This document shows positions 5,896 through 12,292 of a stretch of DNA of 14,045 bases, piece after piece. This DNA is from CAZPAN01 sp964581165 (GTDB lineage: Bacteria; Actinomycetota; Coriobacteriia; Coriobacteriales; CADBOM01). The notes under the pieces are model-generated. The model ran no database searches, was not told where the DNA came from, and saw nothing but the letters and a program-made list of their open reading frames with translations. A program made the translations under genes and the position numbers. The stretch spans positions 1-14,045 of the forward strand of contig CAZOMM010000055.1 in NCBI GenBank assembly GCA_964581165.1. Direction: 5' to 3'. Positions within the stretch are counted from its first letter, which is position 1; each line of letters opens with the position of its first letter.

Positions 5896-6843
5896 GTGAA
5901 ATCTTTTCATATCTTGGCCACGGGTAAGTACATTCCCGAAAAAGTTCTTACAAACGACGACCTATCCAAGATTGTTCAAACAAGCGATGACTGGATTGTC
6001 TCGAGAACAGGAATTCGTCGCAGACATATTTTGGAGGGCAAAACCAATGGTCAAATGGCTGCAGCTGCCGCAAAGGTGGCGCTGGATAATTCGGGAATTG
6101 ACCCCAATGATCTGTGCTGTTTGATAGTTGCAACCTTTTCGATCGATACTTTTTCTCCGGCCGTGGCCTGTGAGGTGCACGGTATTTTAGATTTACCCGA
6201 GCATGTGCTTGCCTTTGATGTCAACGATGCCTGCCCAGGTTTTTTGATGGCCCTGCATGTTGCTAGGGGTCTTGTGGCTCAGTATCCGGGCAAGAAGGCC
6301 CTAGTTGTTGCAAGTGAGTTTTGTTCGGATTTTATCGATTGGACCGATCGCAGCACCTGTGTGTTATTTGGTGATGGTGCGGCCGCAGTTGTGCTTTCTC
6401 TCGAAGGAGACTCGCCTATCTATTTTACCGGCGGTACTAAGATGAATCTCGATGCCATCACGATTCATTCCAACCCAAGAGCAGGCGAGGATTTTCATAA
6501 GATTCGCATGCGGGGTAAAGAGGTTTTTAGATTTGCAGTATGGGCCATGCAGCGTTTGATTGAAGATCTGCTTGATCAGTCTGGTCTTAGCAAGGATGAT
6601 ATCGATCACTTTGTGTGCCATCAGGCAAATTTTAGAATCATCAAACACGTTTACGAAAAGATGGACTTGGATCCCAGTAAATTTTTCTTGAATATGGACG
6701 AATATGGCAATACATCGGCTGCAAGCACTGCAATTGCTTTAGCCGAACTTAATGAGAGCGGAAAACTCAAGCGAGGCGATAAGGTCTTGATGGCTGCTTT
6801 TGGTGCCGGACTCGTTTGGGAGGGAATTCTTTTTGAGTGGTAG
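5896..6843 (+). CDS. fabH: Beta-ketoacyl-ACP synthase III
   Basis: Thiolase-fold initiating condensing enzyme. It joins an acyl-CoA primer with malonyl-ACP to start each fatty acid chain. At 315 residues it is a normal length. The Cys-His-Asn triad is intact: C113 in DVNDACPGF, H242 in CHQANFRI, and N272 in GNTSAAST. The start is GTG, giving the typical MKSFHILATGKYIPEK; agagg at 5883-5887 sits 8 nt upstream and overlaps the second copy of the 14-bp repeat after accA. Primer choice (acetyl versus branched) cannot be judged by eye. The gene ends 10 bp before a run of 100 N, so the distance to fabK is unknown. Confidence 0.95.
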   Translation: MKSFHILATGKYIPEKVLTNDDLSKIVQTSDDWIVSRTGIRRRHILEGKTNGQMAAAAAKVALDNSGIDPNDLCCLIVATFSIDTFSPAVACEVHGILDLPEHVLAFDVNDACPGFLMALHVARGLVAQYPGKKALVVASEFCSDFIDWTDRSTCVLFGDGAAAVVLSLEGDSPIYFTGGTKMNLDAITIHSNPRAGEDFHKIRMRGKEVFRFAVWAMQRLIEDLLDQSGLSKDDIDHFVCHQANFRIIKHVYEKMDLDPSKFFLNMDEYGNTSAASTAIALAELNESGKLKRGDKVLMAAFGAGLVWEGILFEW

Positions 6844-6853
6844 CTTGCGAATG

Positions 6854-6953
6854 NNNNNNNNNNNNNNNNNNNNNNNNNNNNNNNNNNNNNNNNNNNNNNN
6901 NNNNNNNNNNNNNNNNNNNNNNNNNNNNNNNNNNNNNNNNNNNNNNNNNNNNN
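6854..6953. other. Scaffold gap of 100 N between fabH and fabK
   Basis: Exactly 100 N, the usual placeholder for a gap of unknown length. The 11-mer agcttgcgaat lies on both sides, at 6843-6853 (offset by one base) and at 6954-6964. The next base differs (g on the left, a on the right), so the gap probably lies in a short tandem array of about 12-bp units. Neither flanking gene is cut. Confidence 0.95.
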
Positions 6954-7012
6954 AGCTTGCGAATACTAGCGTTTTTGAACTCCATCTGAGTGATATATCA
7001 GAAAGGTAAGCA

Positions 7013-8002
7013 ATGGCAAATTCTATTGATAGTCAAAAGACATCCCAAGCTTTTAAGAGCCTTGCCGAGATTCTTGGAATCAAATACCCGTTTATTCAGG
7101 GAGGTATGGCCAATATCTCCGATGGCAAATTTGCGGCAGCCGCAGCAAATGCCGGTGCTATGGGACTTATTGCAACAGGTGGCCTGAGCTTAGAAGAGCT
7201 GGACGAAAACATCGGTATCTGCAAGAGCCTAACCGATAAGCCATTTGGAGTAAATCTGATGCTTAAACACCCTCAGGCAGACGAAATTGCAGATTTGCTT
7301 ATTGAGAGGGATGTTCGCTTTGTTACCACCGGTGCGGGAAATCCCGGCAAGTATATGGAAAAGTGGAAGGCCGCAGGAATCATAGTATTCCCAGTTGTTC
7401 CTTCGGCGGCGCTTGCTAAAAGAATGGTCAAGGCTGGGGCAGATGGTGTTATTGCCGAGGGAACTGAAAGCGGTGGACATGTAGGCGAGATGACAACAAT
7501 GGCCATGGTTCCGCAGATTGTTGATGCGGTGGATGTCCCGGTTGTCGCAGCAGGTGGAGTTGCAGATGGACGCCAACTTGTTGCGGCCTTTGCCTTGGGA
7601 GCATGCGGCGTGCAGCTTGGAACAAGGCTGCTGGTGTCTCAAGAGTGTCCAATTCATGATGACTATAAGGCCGCGATCATCAAGGCTGGCGACACCGACA
7701 CTGTGGTTACTGGTCGCTTTGCAGGATCCCCTGTTCGTCAGATCAAAAATCACATGTCTCGCGCGTATCTAAAAGATGAGAAAACAGGGGCTAGCCGCGA
7801 AGATCTGGGACATTACATGATTGGTGCCATGCGCAAGGCTGTTCTCGATGGAGATATTCGCGATGGTTCATTGGTGGCGGGCCAGGTTAGCGGCATGCTC
7901 ACCGAGATAGAGCCAATTGAAAAGATCTTGTCTGATCTTTATGAGGATGGGGCCAGAGTTTTTGATGAACTAGGCGCTCGTCTTAAAACGATTTATGCCT
8001 AG
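7013..8002 (+). CDS. fabK: Enoyl-ACP reductase II (FMN-dependent)
   Basis: Flavin TIM-barrel reductase of the nitronate monooxygenase/FabK family. It performs the last step of each elongation cycle, reducing trans-2-enoyl-ACP with NAD(P)H. It is 329 residues, slightly longer than typical because of about 15 extra N-terminal residues before SLAEILGIKYPFIQGGMA. FabK signatures are the IQGGMA start of the barrel, TGAGNPGKY, GTESGGHVGEM (H156 in the catalytic position) and GACGVQLGTRLL for phosphate binding. The start ATG has gaaaggt upstream (7001-7007). Its position inside the fab cluster, with no fabI, favours FabK over a nitronate monooxygenase. FabK enzymes are known to be insensitive to triclosan. 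Confidence 0.92.
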   Translation: MANSIDSQKTSQAFKSLAEILGIKYPFIQGGMANISDGKFAAAAANAGAMGLIATGGLSLEELDENIGICKSLTDKPFGVNLMLKHPQADEIADLLIERDVRFVTTGAGNPGKYMEKWKAAGIIVFPVVPSAALAKRMVKAGADGVIAEGTESGGHVGEMTTMAMVPQIVDAVDVPVVAAGGVADGRQLVAAFALGACGVQLGTRLLVSQECPIHDDYKAAIIKAGDTDTVVTGRFAGSPVRQIKNHMSRAYLKDEKTGASREDLGHYMIGAMRKAVLDGDIRDGSLVAGQVSGMLTEIEPIEKILSDLYEDGARVFDELGARLKTIYA

Positions 8003-8053
8003 CTTGCTTTAAGTCTGAGAGCTTGCAACTAGCTGTTTTGCAGCTTGCGGATT

Positions 8054-8129
8054 TTTGCTTTGCTTTGCTTTGTTTTGTGGCCCGTAGATTTGCGGGCGGT
8101 TTATAGATTTGCGTTTTGATTTGCGTTTT
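8054..8129 (+). repeat. Degenerate tandem repeats in the fabK-fabD spacer
   Basis: Five pentamers (tttgc three times, then tttgt twice) run from 8054 to 8078. An exact 12-bp tandem gatttgcgtttt follows at 8106-8117 and 8118-8129, with a further gatttgcg at 8087-8094. The upstream part of the spacer also repeats agcttgc after the fabK stop. This low-complexity spacer looks like the others in the window. Confidence 0.75.
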
Positions 8130-8158
8130 GTAGATGGTAGATGGCGGGAGAACACAAG

Positions 8159-9091
8159 ATGGCATTCGCCTTTATTTTTGATGGACAAGGGAGCCAAGCG
8201 CCTGGAATGGGTAAGGCGCTTTACGACAGCTATCCAAGGTTTCGGCAGGCCTTTGAGGAGATGGATCCCACAGGCAAGTATCGCGAACTTTGCTTCGAGG
8301 GAACAGAAGAGCAGCTTGCCGATACCCGCAATACTCAGCCCTGCATGGTTTGTGTTGAGGTAGCAACTGTTGAGCTGATGCGTGATTTGGGTCTTACAGC
8401 CGACATGGCATACGGACTCTCGTTGGGCGAGTATTCGGCCCTAGCCGCTGCAGGGGCCATGAGTCCAGCACAGGCCGTAGAGCTTGTGGCCTTTCGTGGC
8501 GAGCAGATGGCGGCAGCGGCCCAGGGCATAGATTGTGGAATGACTGCGGTGCTTGGGCTAGACGAAGACTCTATTGCAAAGGCCTGCGAGTTTGCAAAGA
8601 ACAGTGCTGCGGGCTTTGTGGCCATCACCAATTACAACTGTCCCGGACAGATTGTTATTTCGGGAGAAAAGGCAGCAGTGGATGCTGCGAGCGAAAAGTG
8701 CCTAGAATTTGGAGCAAAACGCTGTATCCCACTTGCTGTTAGCGGGCCTTTTCACACAAAGCTGATGGAACCAGCAGGCCTCGCTCTTGCCAAGAGATTT
8801 GAGAACGAGGAATTTTCGGAGCTGCAAATTCCCGTACTTTTTAACACCACTGCAAGGCCTCTTGCCCCACACAAGACGATTGCTCAGATGCTTGTTGATC
8901 AGGTAAGCAATCCGGTGCATTTTGATGGCTGCGTTAAGTACATGTTTGAGCAAGGAATTAGCACTGTGGTTGAGATTGGCCCGAGCAAATCGCTTAACAA
9001 GTTTGTCAAAAAGGTTGACAAGTCGATCGTGACTTTAAATGTTTGTGATCCAGAATCGCTCGAGAAAACTTTGACAGAGCTTTCTGCTTGA
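8159..9091 (+). CDS. fabD: Malonyl-CoA:ACP acyltransferase
   Basis: Transfers malonate from CoA to ACP, feeding the condensing enzymes. I chose ATG at 8159 (310 residues), which gives MAFAFIFDGQGSQ, the canonical family start, with gggaga (8146-8151) 7 nt upstream. An in-frame ATG at 8141 adds six residues but has no good ribosome site. The catalytic Ser is S88 in GLSLGE and the His is H199 in SGPFHTKLM. The arginine that binds the malonyl carboxylate is probably R113 in FRGEQM. The first motif reads FDGQGSQ where FPGQGSQ is usual. The last five codons and the stop are repeated exactly on the far side of the N gap at 9132-9231. Confidence 0.95.
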   Translation: MAFAFIFDGQGSQAPGMGKALYDSYPRFRQAFEEMDPTGKYRELCFEGTEEQLADTRNTQPCMVCVEVATVELMRDLGLTADMAYGLSLGEYSALAAAGAMSPAQAVELVAFRGEQMAAAAQGIDCGMTAVLGLDEDSIAKACEFAKNSAAGFVAITNYNCPGQIVISGEKAAVDAASEKCLEFGAKRCIPLAVSGPFHTKLMEPAGLALAKRFENEEFSELQIPVLFNTTARPLAPHKTIAQMLVDQVSNPVHFDGCVKYMFEQGISTVVEIGPSKSLNKFVKKVDKSIVTLNVCDPESLEKTLTELSA

Positions 9092-9286
9092 GATCTGTCT
9101 TTTGCTTTGTGGCCTTATAGCTGTCGCAGGANNNNNNNNNNNNNNNNNNNNNNNNNNNNNNNNNNNNNNNNNNNNNNNNNNNNNNNNNNNNNNNNNNNNN
9201 NNNNNNNNNNNNNNNNNNNNNNNNNNNNNNNGAGCTTTCTGCTTGAGATCTGTCTTTTGCTTTGTGGCCTTATAGCTGTCGCAGGA
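9077..9286 (+). repeat. Exact 55-bp direct repeat flanking a 100-N gap
   Basis: Bases 9077-9131 (the end of fabD and following spacer, up to the gap edge) are identical to 9232-9286 (the first bases after the gap). A perfect repeat that ends at the gap on one side and starts at the gap on the other is typical of two contig ends that overlap but were not merged. A length of 55 matches a common de Bruijn k-mer size. Deleting 9132-9286 gives one smooth fabD-fabG spacer. A real tandem repeat cannot be excluded. Confidence 0.85.
9132..9231. other. Scaffold gap of 100 N between fabD and fabG
   Basis: Exactly 100 N, so the length is a placeholder. The flanks are the 55-bp duplicate described for 9077-9286. 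There may be no missing sequence at all. Confidence 0.95.
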
Positions 9287-9417
9287 ATGTCTAAGGAATG
9301 CCGCAGGAATGTCGATGAGCTGTCGCGGAAATATCGAAGGGCTAGCGAAGAGCTGTCGGAGCGCTATCGAAGCGCAGGATCATCAGAAGGCCATCGTAGA
9401 ACCATCAGCGGACTATC
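9287..9417 (+). repeat. Degenerate repeats in the fabD-fabG spacer
   Basis: The spacer is built from variants of gagctgtcg, tatcgaag and gcaggaatg. gagctgtcg recurs at 9317-9325 and 9350-9358 (33-bp period), each followed by a tatcgaag. The frame through it is open and would read as an 11-residue ELS..YR repeat, but there is no ribosome site and it overlaps fabG, so I treat it as spacer. Confidence 0.55.
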
Positions 9418-9431
9418 GGAGGAATTGATAA

Positions 9432-10199
9432 ATGGGAGAATCCAGCGAAGCATCTAAGCTTGTACAGAACAGAGTTGCCTTGGTAACCGGAGGTGCCAGA
9501 GGAATCGGAAGGGCAATTTGTCTGGAGTTTGCAAGTTGTGGCTATGATGTCGCAGTCAACTACACAAGCAGCGTTGAGGCAGCCGAACAGGTGGTTAAAG
9601 AATGCCAGGCAATGGGTGTTCGATCGATTGCAATTAAGGCCGACGTGGGTTCGCACGAGGAGGCTAAGCGCCTCATAGACGAAACTGTTGAGAGCTTAGG
9701 CACCATAGATGTTTTGGTAAACAATGCTGGAATTACCAGAGACAATCTGATGATGAGGATGGATCCTAAGGATTTCGAAGAAGTTTTAAGAGTCAATCTT
9801 GAGGGAAGCTTTAACTGCATGAAGTTTGCCAGCAAGATCATGATGAAAAAGCGAGCCGGTGCAATAGTTAACATCTCGAGCATTGTTGGTGTTATTGGCA
9901 ATGCTGGACAGCTTAACTACTCGGCATCTAAAGCTGGCATTATTGGGATGACTAAGTCGGCTGCGCGTGAGCTGGCTAGTCGTAATATTCGCATCAATGC
10001 TGTGGCTCCTGGTTTTATCGACACCGATATGACAAGAGTGCTTTCTGATAAGGCGCGCGAGGATCTGGAGTCAAAGATTTTACTGGGCCGCCTGGGTGAA
10101 CCCGAAGACATCGCCAAGGCGGTTTGTTTTTTGGCTAGCGACAATGCCTCGTATATCACAGGACAGGTTCTATGCGTAGATGGAGGTATCGCCATCTGA
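9432..10199 (+). CDS. fabG: 3-oxoacyl-ACP reductase
   Basis: Short-chain dehydrogenase that reduces 3-ketoacyl-ACP to 3-hydroxyacyl-ACP with NADPH, the first reduction of the cycle. At 255 residues it is about 10 longer than average because of an N-terminal MGESSEASKLVQN segment. The ATG at 9432 is supported by ggagga (9418-9423), 8 nt upstream. The cofactor loop is TGGARGIG (19-26), followed by NNAG (97-100). The catalytic tetrad N122, S150, Y163, K167 appears in NISSIVG and NYSASKAG. The C-terminus YITGQVLCVDGGIAI is typical of FabG. Its place between fabD and fabF makes a role in fatty acid synthesis nearly certain. It ends in TGA. Confidence 0.95.
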   Translation: MGESSEASKLVQNRVALVTGGARGIGRAICLEFASCGYDVAVNYTSSVEAAEQVVKECQAMGVRSIAIKADVGSHEEAKRLIDETVESLGTIDVLVNNAGITRDNLMMRMDPKDFEEVLRVNLEGSFNCMKFASKIMMKKRAGAIVNISSIVGVIGNAGQLNYSASKAGIIGMTKSAARELASRNIRINAVAPGFIDTDMTRVLSDKAREDLESKILLGRLGEPEDIAKAVCFLASDNASYITGQVLCVDGGIAI

Positions 10200-10306
10200 T
10201 GCTGTCTAGCCGCACTTAGTTCGATTGGCTGCTTAGTCTGTTTAGTGGCCATTTGTGGCAATGATTCTAAGTGAAAACCCAAAGAGTAAATAACAAAGGA
10301 GACAAA

Positions 10307-11545
10307 ATGAACAGGCGAGTCGTAATAACGGGAATGGGAGCGCTTACACCAATTGGCAACAGTATTGCTGAGTCTTGGGAGGCAGCCAAGGCTGGAGCCT
10401 GTGGAATCGGTCCAATTACCCAATACGACAGCTCCGAGCAATTAGTCCATATTGCTGCCGAGGTTAAGGATTTGAACGTCCATGATTTCCTTGACAAGCG
10501 AGAGGCAAAAAAGCAGGAGAGATTTGTTCATATGGGGCGCATTGTCGCAAAGATGGCTATTGAGGATAGTGGACTAGATTTATCCAATGAGGATTTATCG
10601 CGTTGCGGAGTTGTCGTCTCTTCTGGCATTGGAGGCCTAGAGGGAATCGAAAGAGCACACGATCGTGGGCATGCCAAGGGTTTTGATAGAGTCTCGCCTC
10701 ACTTTATCCCTTCTTCTATTACCAATAGTGTTGCTGGAGAAATTGCCATTCAACATGGTTTTACTGGCGAGTGCACATGTGTTGTTTCGGCCTGTGCTGG
10801 TGGCACAAATGCAGTAGGTGTTGCAATGCGCGATATTCGTCATGGTTATGCAGATGTGATGCTAGCCGGCGGTGCAGAGTCGTGCATTACTCCGCTTGCT
10901 GTTGGTGGCTTTACCGTAATGAAGGCGCTTTGCACAAGCAACGATCCTGAGCGTGCATCAATTCCCTTTGATATCGAACGCAGCGGTTTTGTGATGGCCG
11001 AGGGGGCAGGCGTTTTGGTATTGGAGAGCTTGGATCACGCCCTTGCTAGAGGGGCCAACATCATCGCCGAAGTTGCAGGATACGGATATACCTGCGATGC
11101 CTATCACATTACAGCACCAGATCCCAGTGGAGCTGGAGCCATAGCTTCTATGCGGGCAGCTATTGCGGATGCTGGTCTTGAGCCATCTGATATCGACTAT
11201 CTAAATGCTCATGGCACCTCTACTCCTATGAACGAGAGAATCGAAAGCATGGCAATAAGGGCCGTATTTGGAGACGGTGACGACGCTCCTTATGTGAGTA
11301 GCACTAAGTCGATGACTGGACATATGCTAGGTGCTACAGGTGCTGTTGAGGCCATCTTTGCGACACTTGCAATCCGTGACAACTTTATCCCCGCTACTAT
11401 CAACCACCGCCAGACCGACCCAGAGTGCAAGGTTAATCTTGTAGCCAATGAGGGTCTCTCTACCAAGGTGGATTGTGTGCTTTCTGACTCGCTTGGCTTT
11501 GGCGGACACAATGCCACGATTGTTCTTAGAAGGCATGAGGGCTAG
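10307..11545 (+). CDS. fabF: Beta-ketoacyl-ACP synthase II
   Basis: Elongating condensing enzyme (thiolase fold) that extends acyl-ACP with malonyl-ACP. I chose ATG at 10307 (412 residues): aaaggag (10295-10301) is 5 nt upstream and MNRRVVITGMGALTPIG is the canonical start. A GTG at 10271 would add 12 Lys/Asn-rich residues that actually encode the ribosome site. The catalytic triad is intact: C163 in VVSACAGGTNAVG, H302 in NAHGTSTP and H339 in SMTGHMLGATGAVE, with K334 nearby. No second FabB-type synthase is seen. The spacer after it (11543-11590) contains a 27-bp-period imperfect duplication. Confidence 0.96.
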   Translation: MNRRVVITGMGALTPIGNSIAESWEAAKAGACGIGPITQYDSSEQLVHIAAEVKDLNVHDFLDKREAKKQERFVHMGRIVAKMAIEDSGLDLSNEDLSRCGVVVSSGIGGLEGIERAHDRGHAKGFDRVSPHFIPSSITNSVAGEIAIQHGFTGECTCVVSACAGGTNAVGVAMRDIRHGYADVMLAGGAESCITPLAVGGFTVMKALCTSNDPERASIPFDIERSGFVMAEGAGVLVLESLDHALARGANIIAEVAGYGYTCDAYHITAPDPSGAGAIASMRAAIADAGLEPSDIDYLNAHGTSTPMNERIESMAIRAVFGDGDDAPYVSSTKSMTGHMLGATGAVEAIFATLAIRDNFIPATINHRQTDPECKVNLVANEGLSTKVDCVLSDSLGFGGHNATIVLRRHEG

Positions 11546-11590
11546 AAGCTAGAAAAAGCTGAGGGGCGGTAGAAGCTAGGAAAAGCTAGG
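11543..11590 (+). repeat. Imperfect tandem duplication in the fabF-fabZ spacer
   Basis: tagaagctagaaaaagct followed by gagg (11543-11564) recurs as tagaagctaggaaaagct followed by agg (11570-11590), a 27-bp period. The first copy begins at the fabF stop codon and the second supplies the aggagg ribosome site of fabZ. Confidence 0.75.
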
Positions 11591-11601
11591 AGGTAGCAGC
11601 C

Positions 11602-12033
11602 ATGGCGAGCTTAGATTCCAATCAGATTCAAGAGATACTCCCTCATAGGTATCCATTTCAGCTTGTTGATCGCATTCTTGATTATGAGCCAGGTGTTTAT
11701 GCGCACGGAATAAAATGCGTTTCTGTAGGTGAACCCTTTTTTTGTGGGCATTTCCCACAAGAACATGTAATGCCAGGAGTGCTTATACTCGAGGCATTGG
11801 CCCAGGTTGGAGCCATAGCGACCCTATCTTTGCCAGAGAACAAGGGAAAGATTGCATTTTTTGGGGGAGTTAAGAAGTGCCGCTTTAAAAAGCAGGTCAA
11901 ACCGGGTGATGTGTTGGACATGCGCTGTGATCTTATAGAGCAGCGCGGCTCGGTTGGTTTTGGTAAGGCTGTTGCTAAGGTTGATGGAAAGATCGCCTGC
12001 ACTGCTGAATTGACCTTTGCAATAGGGGAGTAG
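11602..12033 (+). CDS. fabZ: 3-hydroxyacyl-ACP dehydratase
   Basis: Hot-dog fold dehydratase that converts 3-hydroxyacyl-ACP to trans-2-enoyl-ACP, the substrate of FabK. At 143 residues it is the standard length. IQEILPHRYPFQLVDRI is the family start. The active-site pair is H50 in GHFPQEHVMPGV and E64 in LILEALAQ. aggagg at 11588-11593 is 8 nt before ATG. This is the last fab gene in the window. No FabA, FabM or FabN-type isomerase is here, so the route to unsaturated chains, if there is one, must lie elsewhere or use this enzyme in another way. Confidence 0.95.
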   Translation: MASLDSNQIQEILPHRYPFQLVDRILDYEPGVYAHGIKCVSVGEPFFCGHFPQEHVMPGVLILEALAQVGAIATLSLPENKGKIAFFGGVKKCRFKKQVKPGDVLDMRCDLIEQRGSVGFGKAVAKVDGKIACTAELTFAIGE

Positions 12034-12147
12034 CTTGTAGGTGTGGACACCCCTCTCTCGGTTCAAATTTGTCTTGTAATTTAAGTCTTTGTAGCTGAGT
12101 TTCTCAATTACCGAACTACTTTTTGGCCGAATAACTGAGTACTGCTT

Positions 12148-12178
12148 TTGACTCGCTGCCAGCGAGAGAACATATAAC
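12148..12178 (+). promoter_or_regulatory. Putative ackA promoter with internal palindrome
   Basis: A -35-like TTGACT (12148-12153) and a -10-like TATAAC (12173-12178) are separated by 19 bp. The spacer holds a perfect palindrome CTCGCT-GCC-AGCGAG (12152-12166), an operator-like position. The spacing is longer than ideal, so the promoter call is tentative. Confidence 0.35.
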
Positions 12179-12179
12179 A

Positions 12180-12240
12180 CCTTAAGCTCATTAAAGGTTA
12201 AATTGATACACAGGTAGGAGATTTAAGCCTTAAATTAAGG
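12180..12240 (+). promoter_or_regulatory. Two CCTTAA dyads upstream of ackA
   Basis: CCTTAA-GCTCA-TTAAAGG lies at 12180-12197 and CCTTAA-A-TTAAGG at 12228-12240. The shared arms suggest two binding sites for one regulator in the ackA leader, downstream of the candidate promoter. The motifs are certain as sequence; the role is inferred. Confidence 0.35.
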
Positions 12241-12265
12241 GAGCCTGCTCATTCCAGTAGGCTCC
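12240..12265 (+). terminator. Leader hairpin before ackA (terminator or attenuator)
   Basis: GGAGCCTGCT (12240-12249) pairs with AGTAGGCTCC (12256-12265), a 10-bp stem with one G·U and a 6-nt loop. The tail (tattgatt) is only weakly T-rich. It ends 12 nt before the ackA ribosome site. It could end read-through from the fab operon or stabilise and attenuate the ackA message. Confidence 0.5.
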
Positions 12266-12292
12266 TATTGATTATGTGGAGGTGAATTACAA

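Noticed and set aside
6800..7009. Open frames crossing the N run between fabH and fabK
   Set aside because: They are open only because N is read as unknown residues, and they overlap the fabH end in another frame.
9107..9457. A 116-codon frame crossing the second N run
   Set aside because: The frame is continuous only through the 100 unknown bases and the probable assembly duplicate.
12040..12051. GGTGT-GG-ACACC dyad directly after fabZ as the operon terminator
   Set aside because: The loop would be too tight at full pairing, the stem is short and no T-tract follows.
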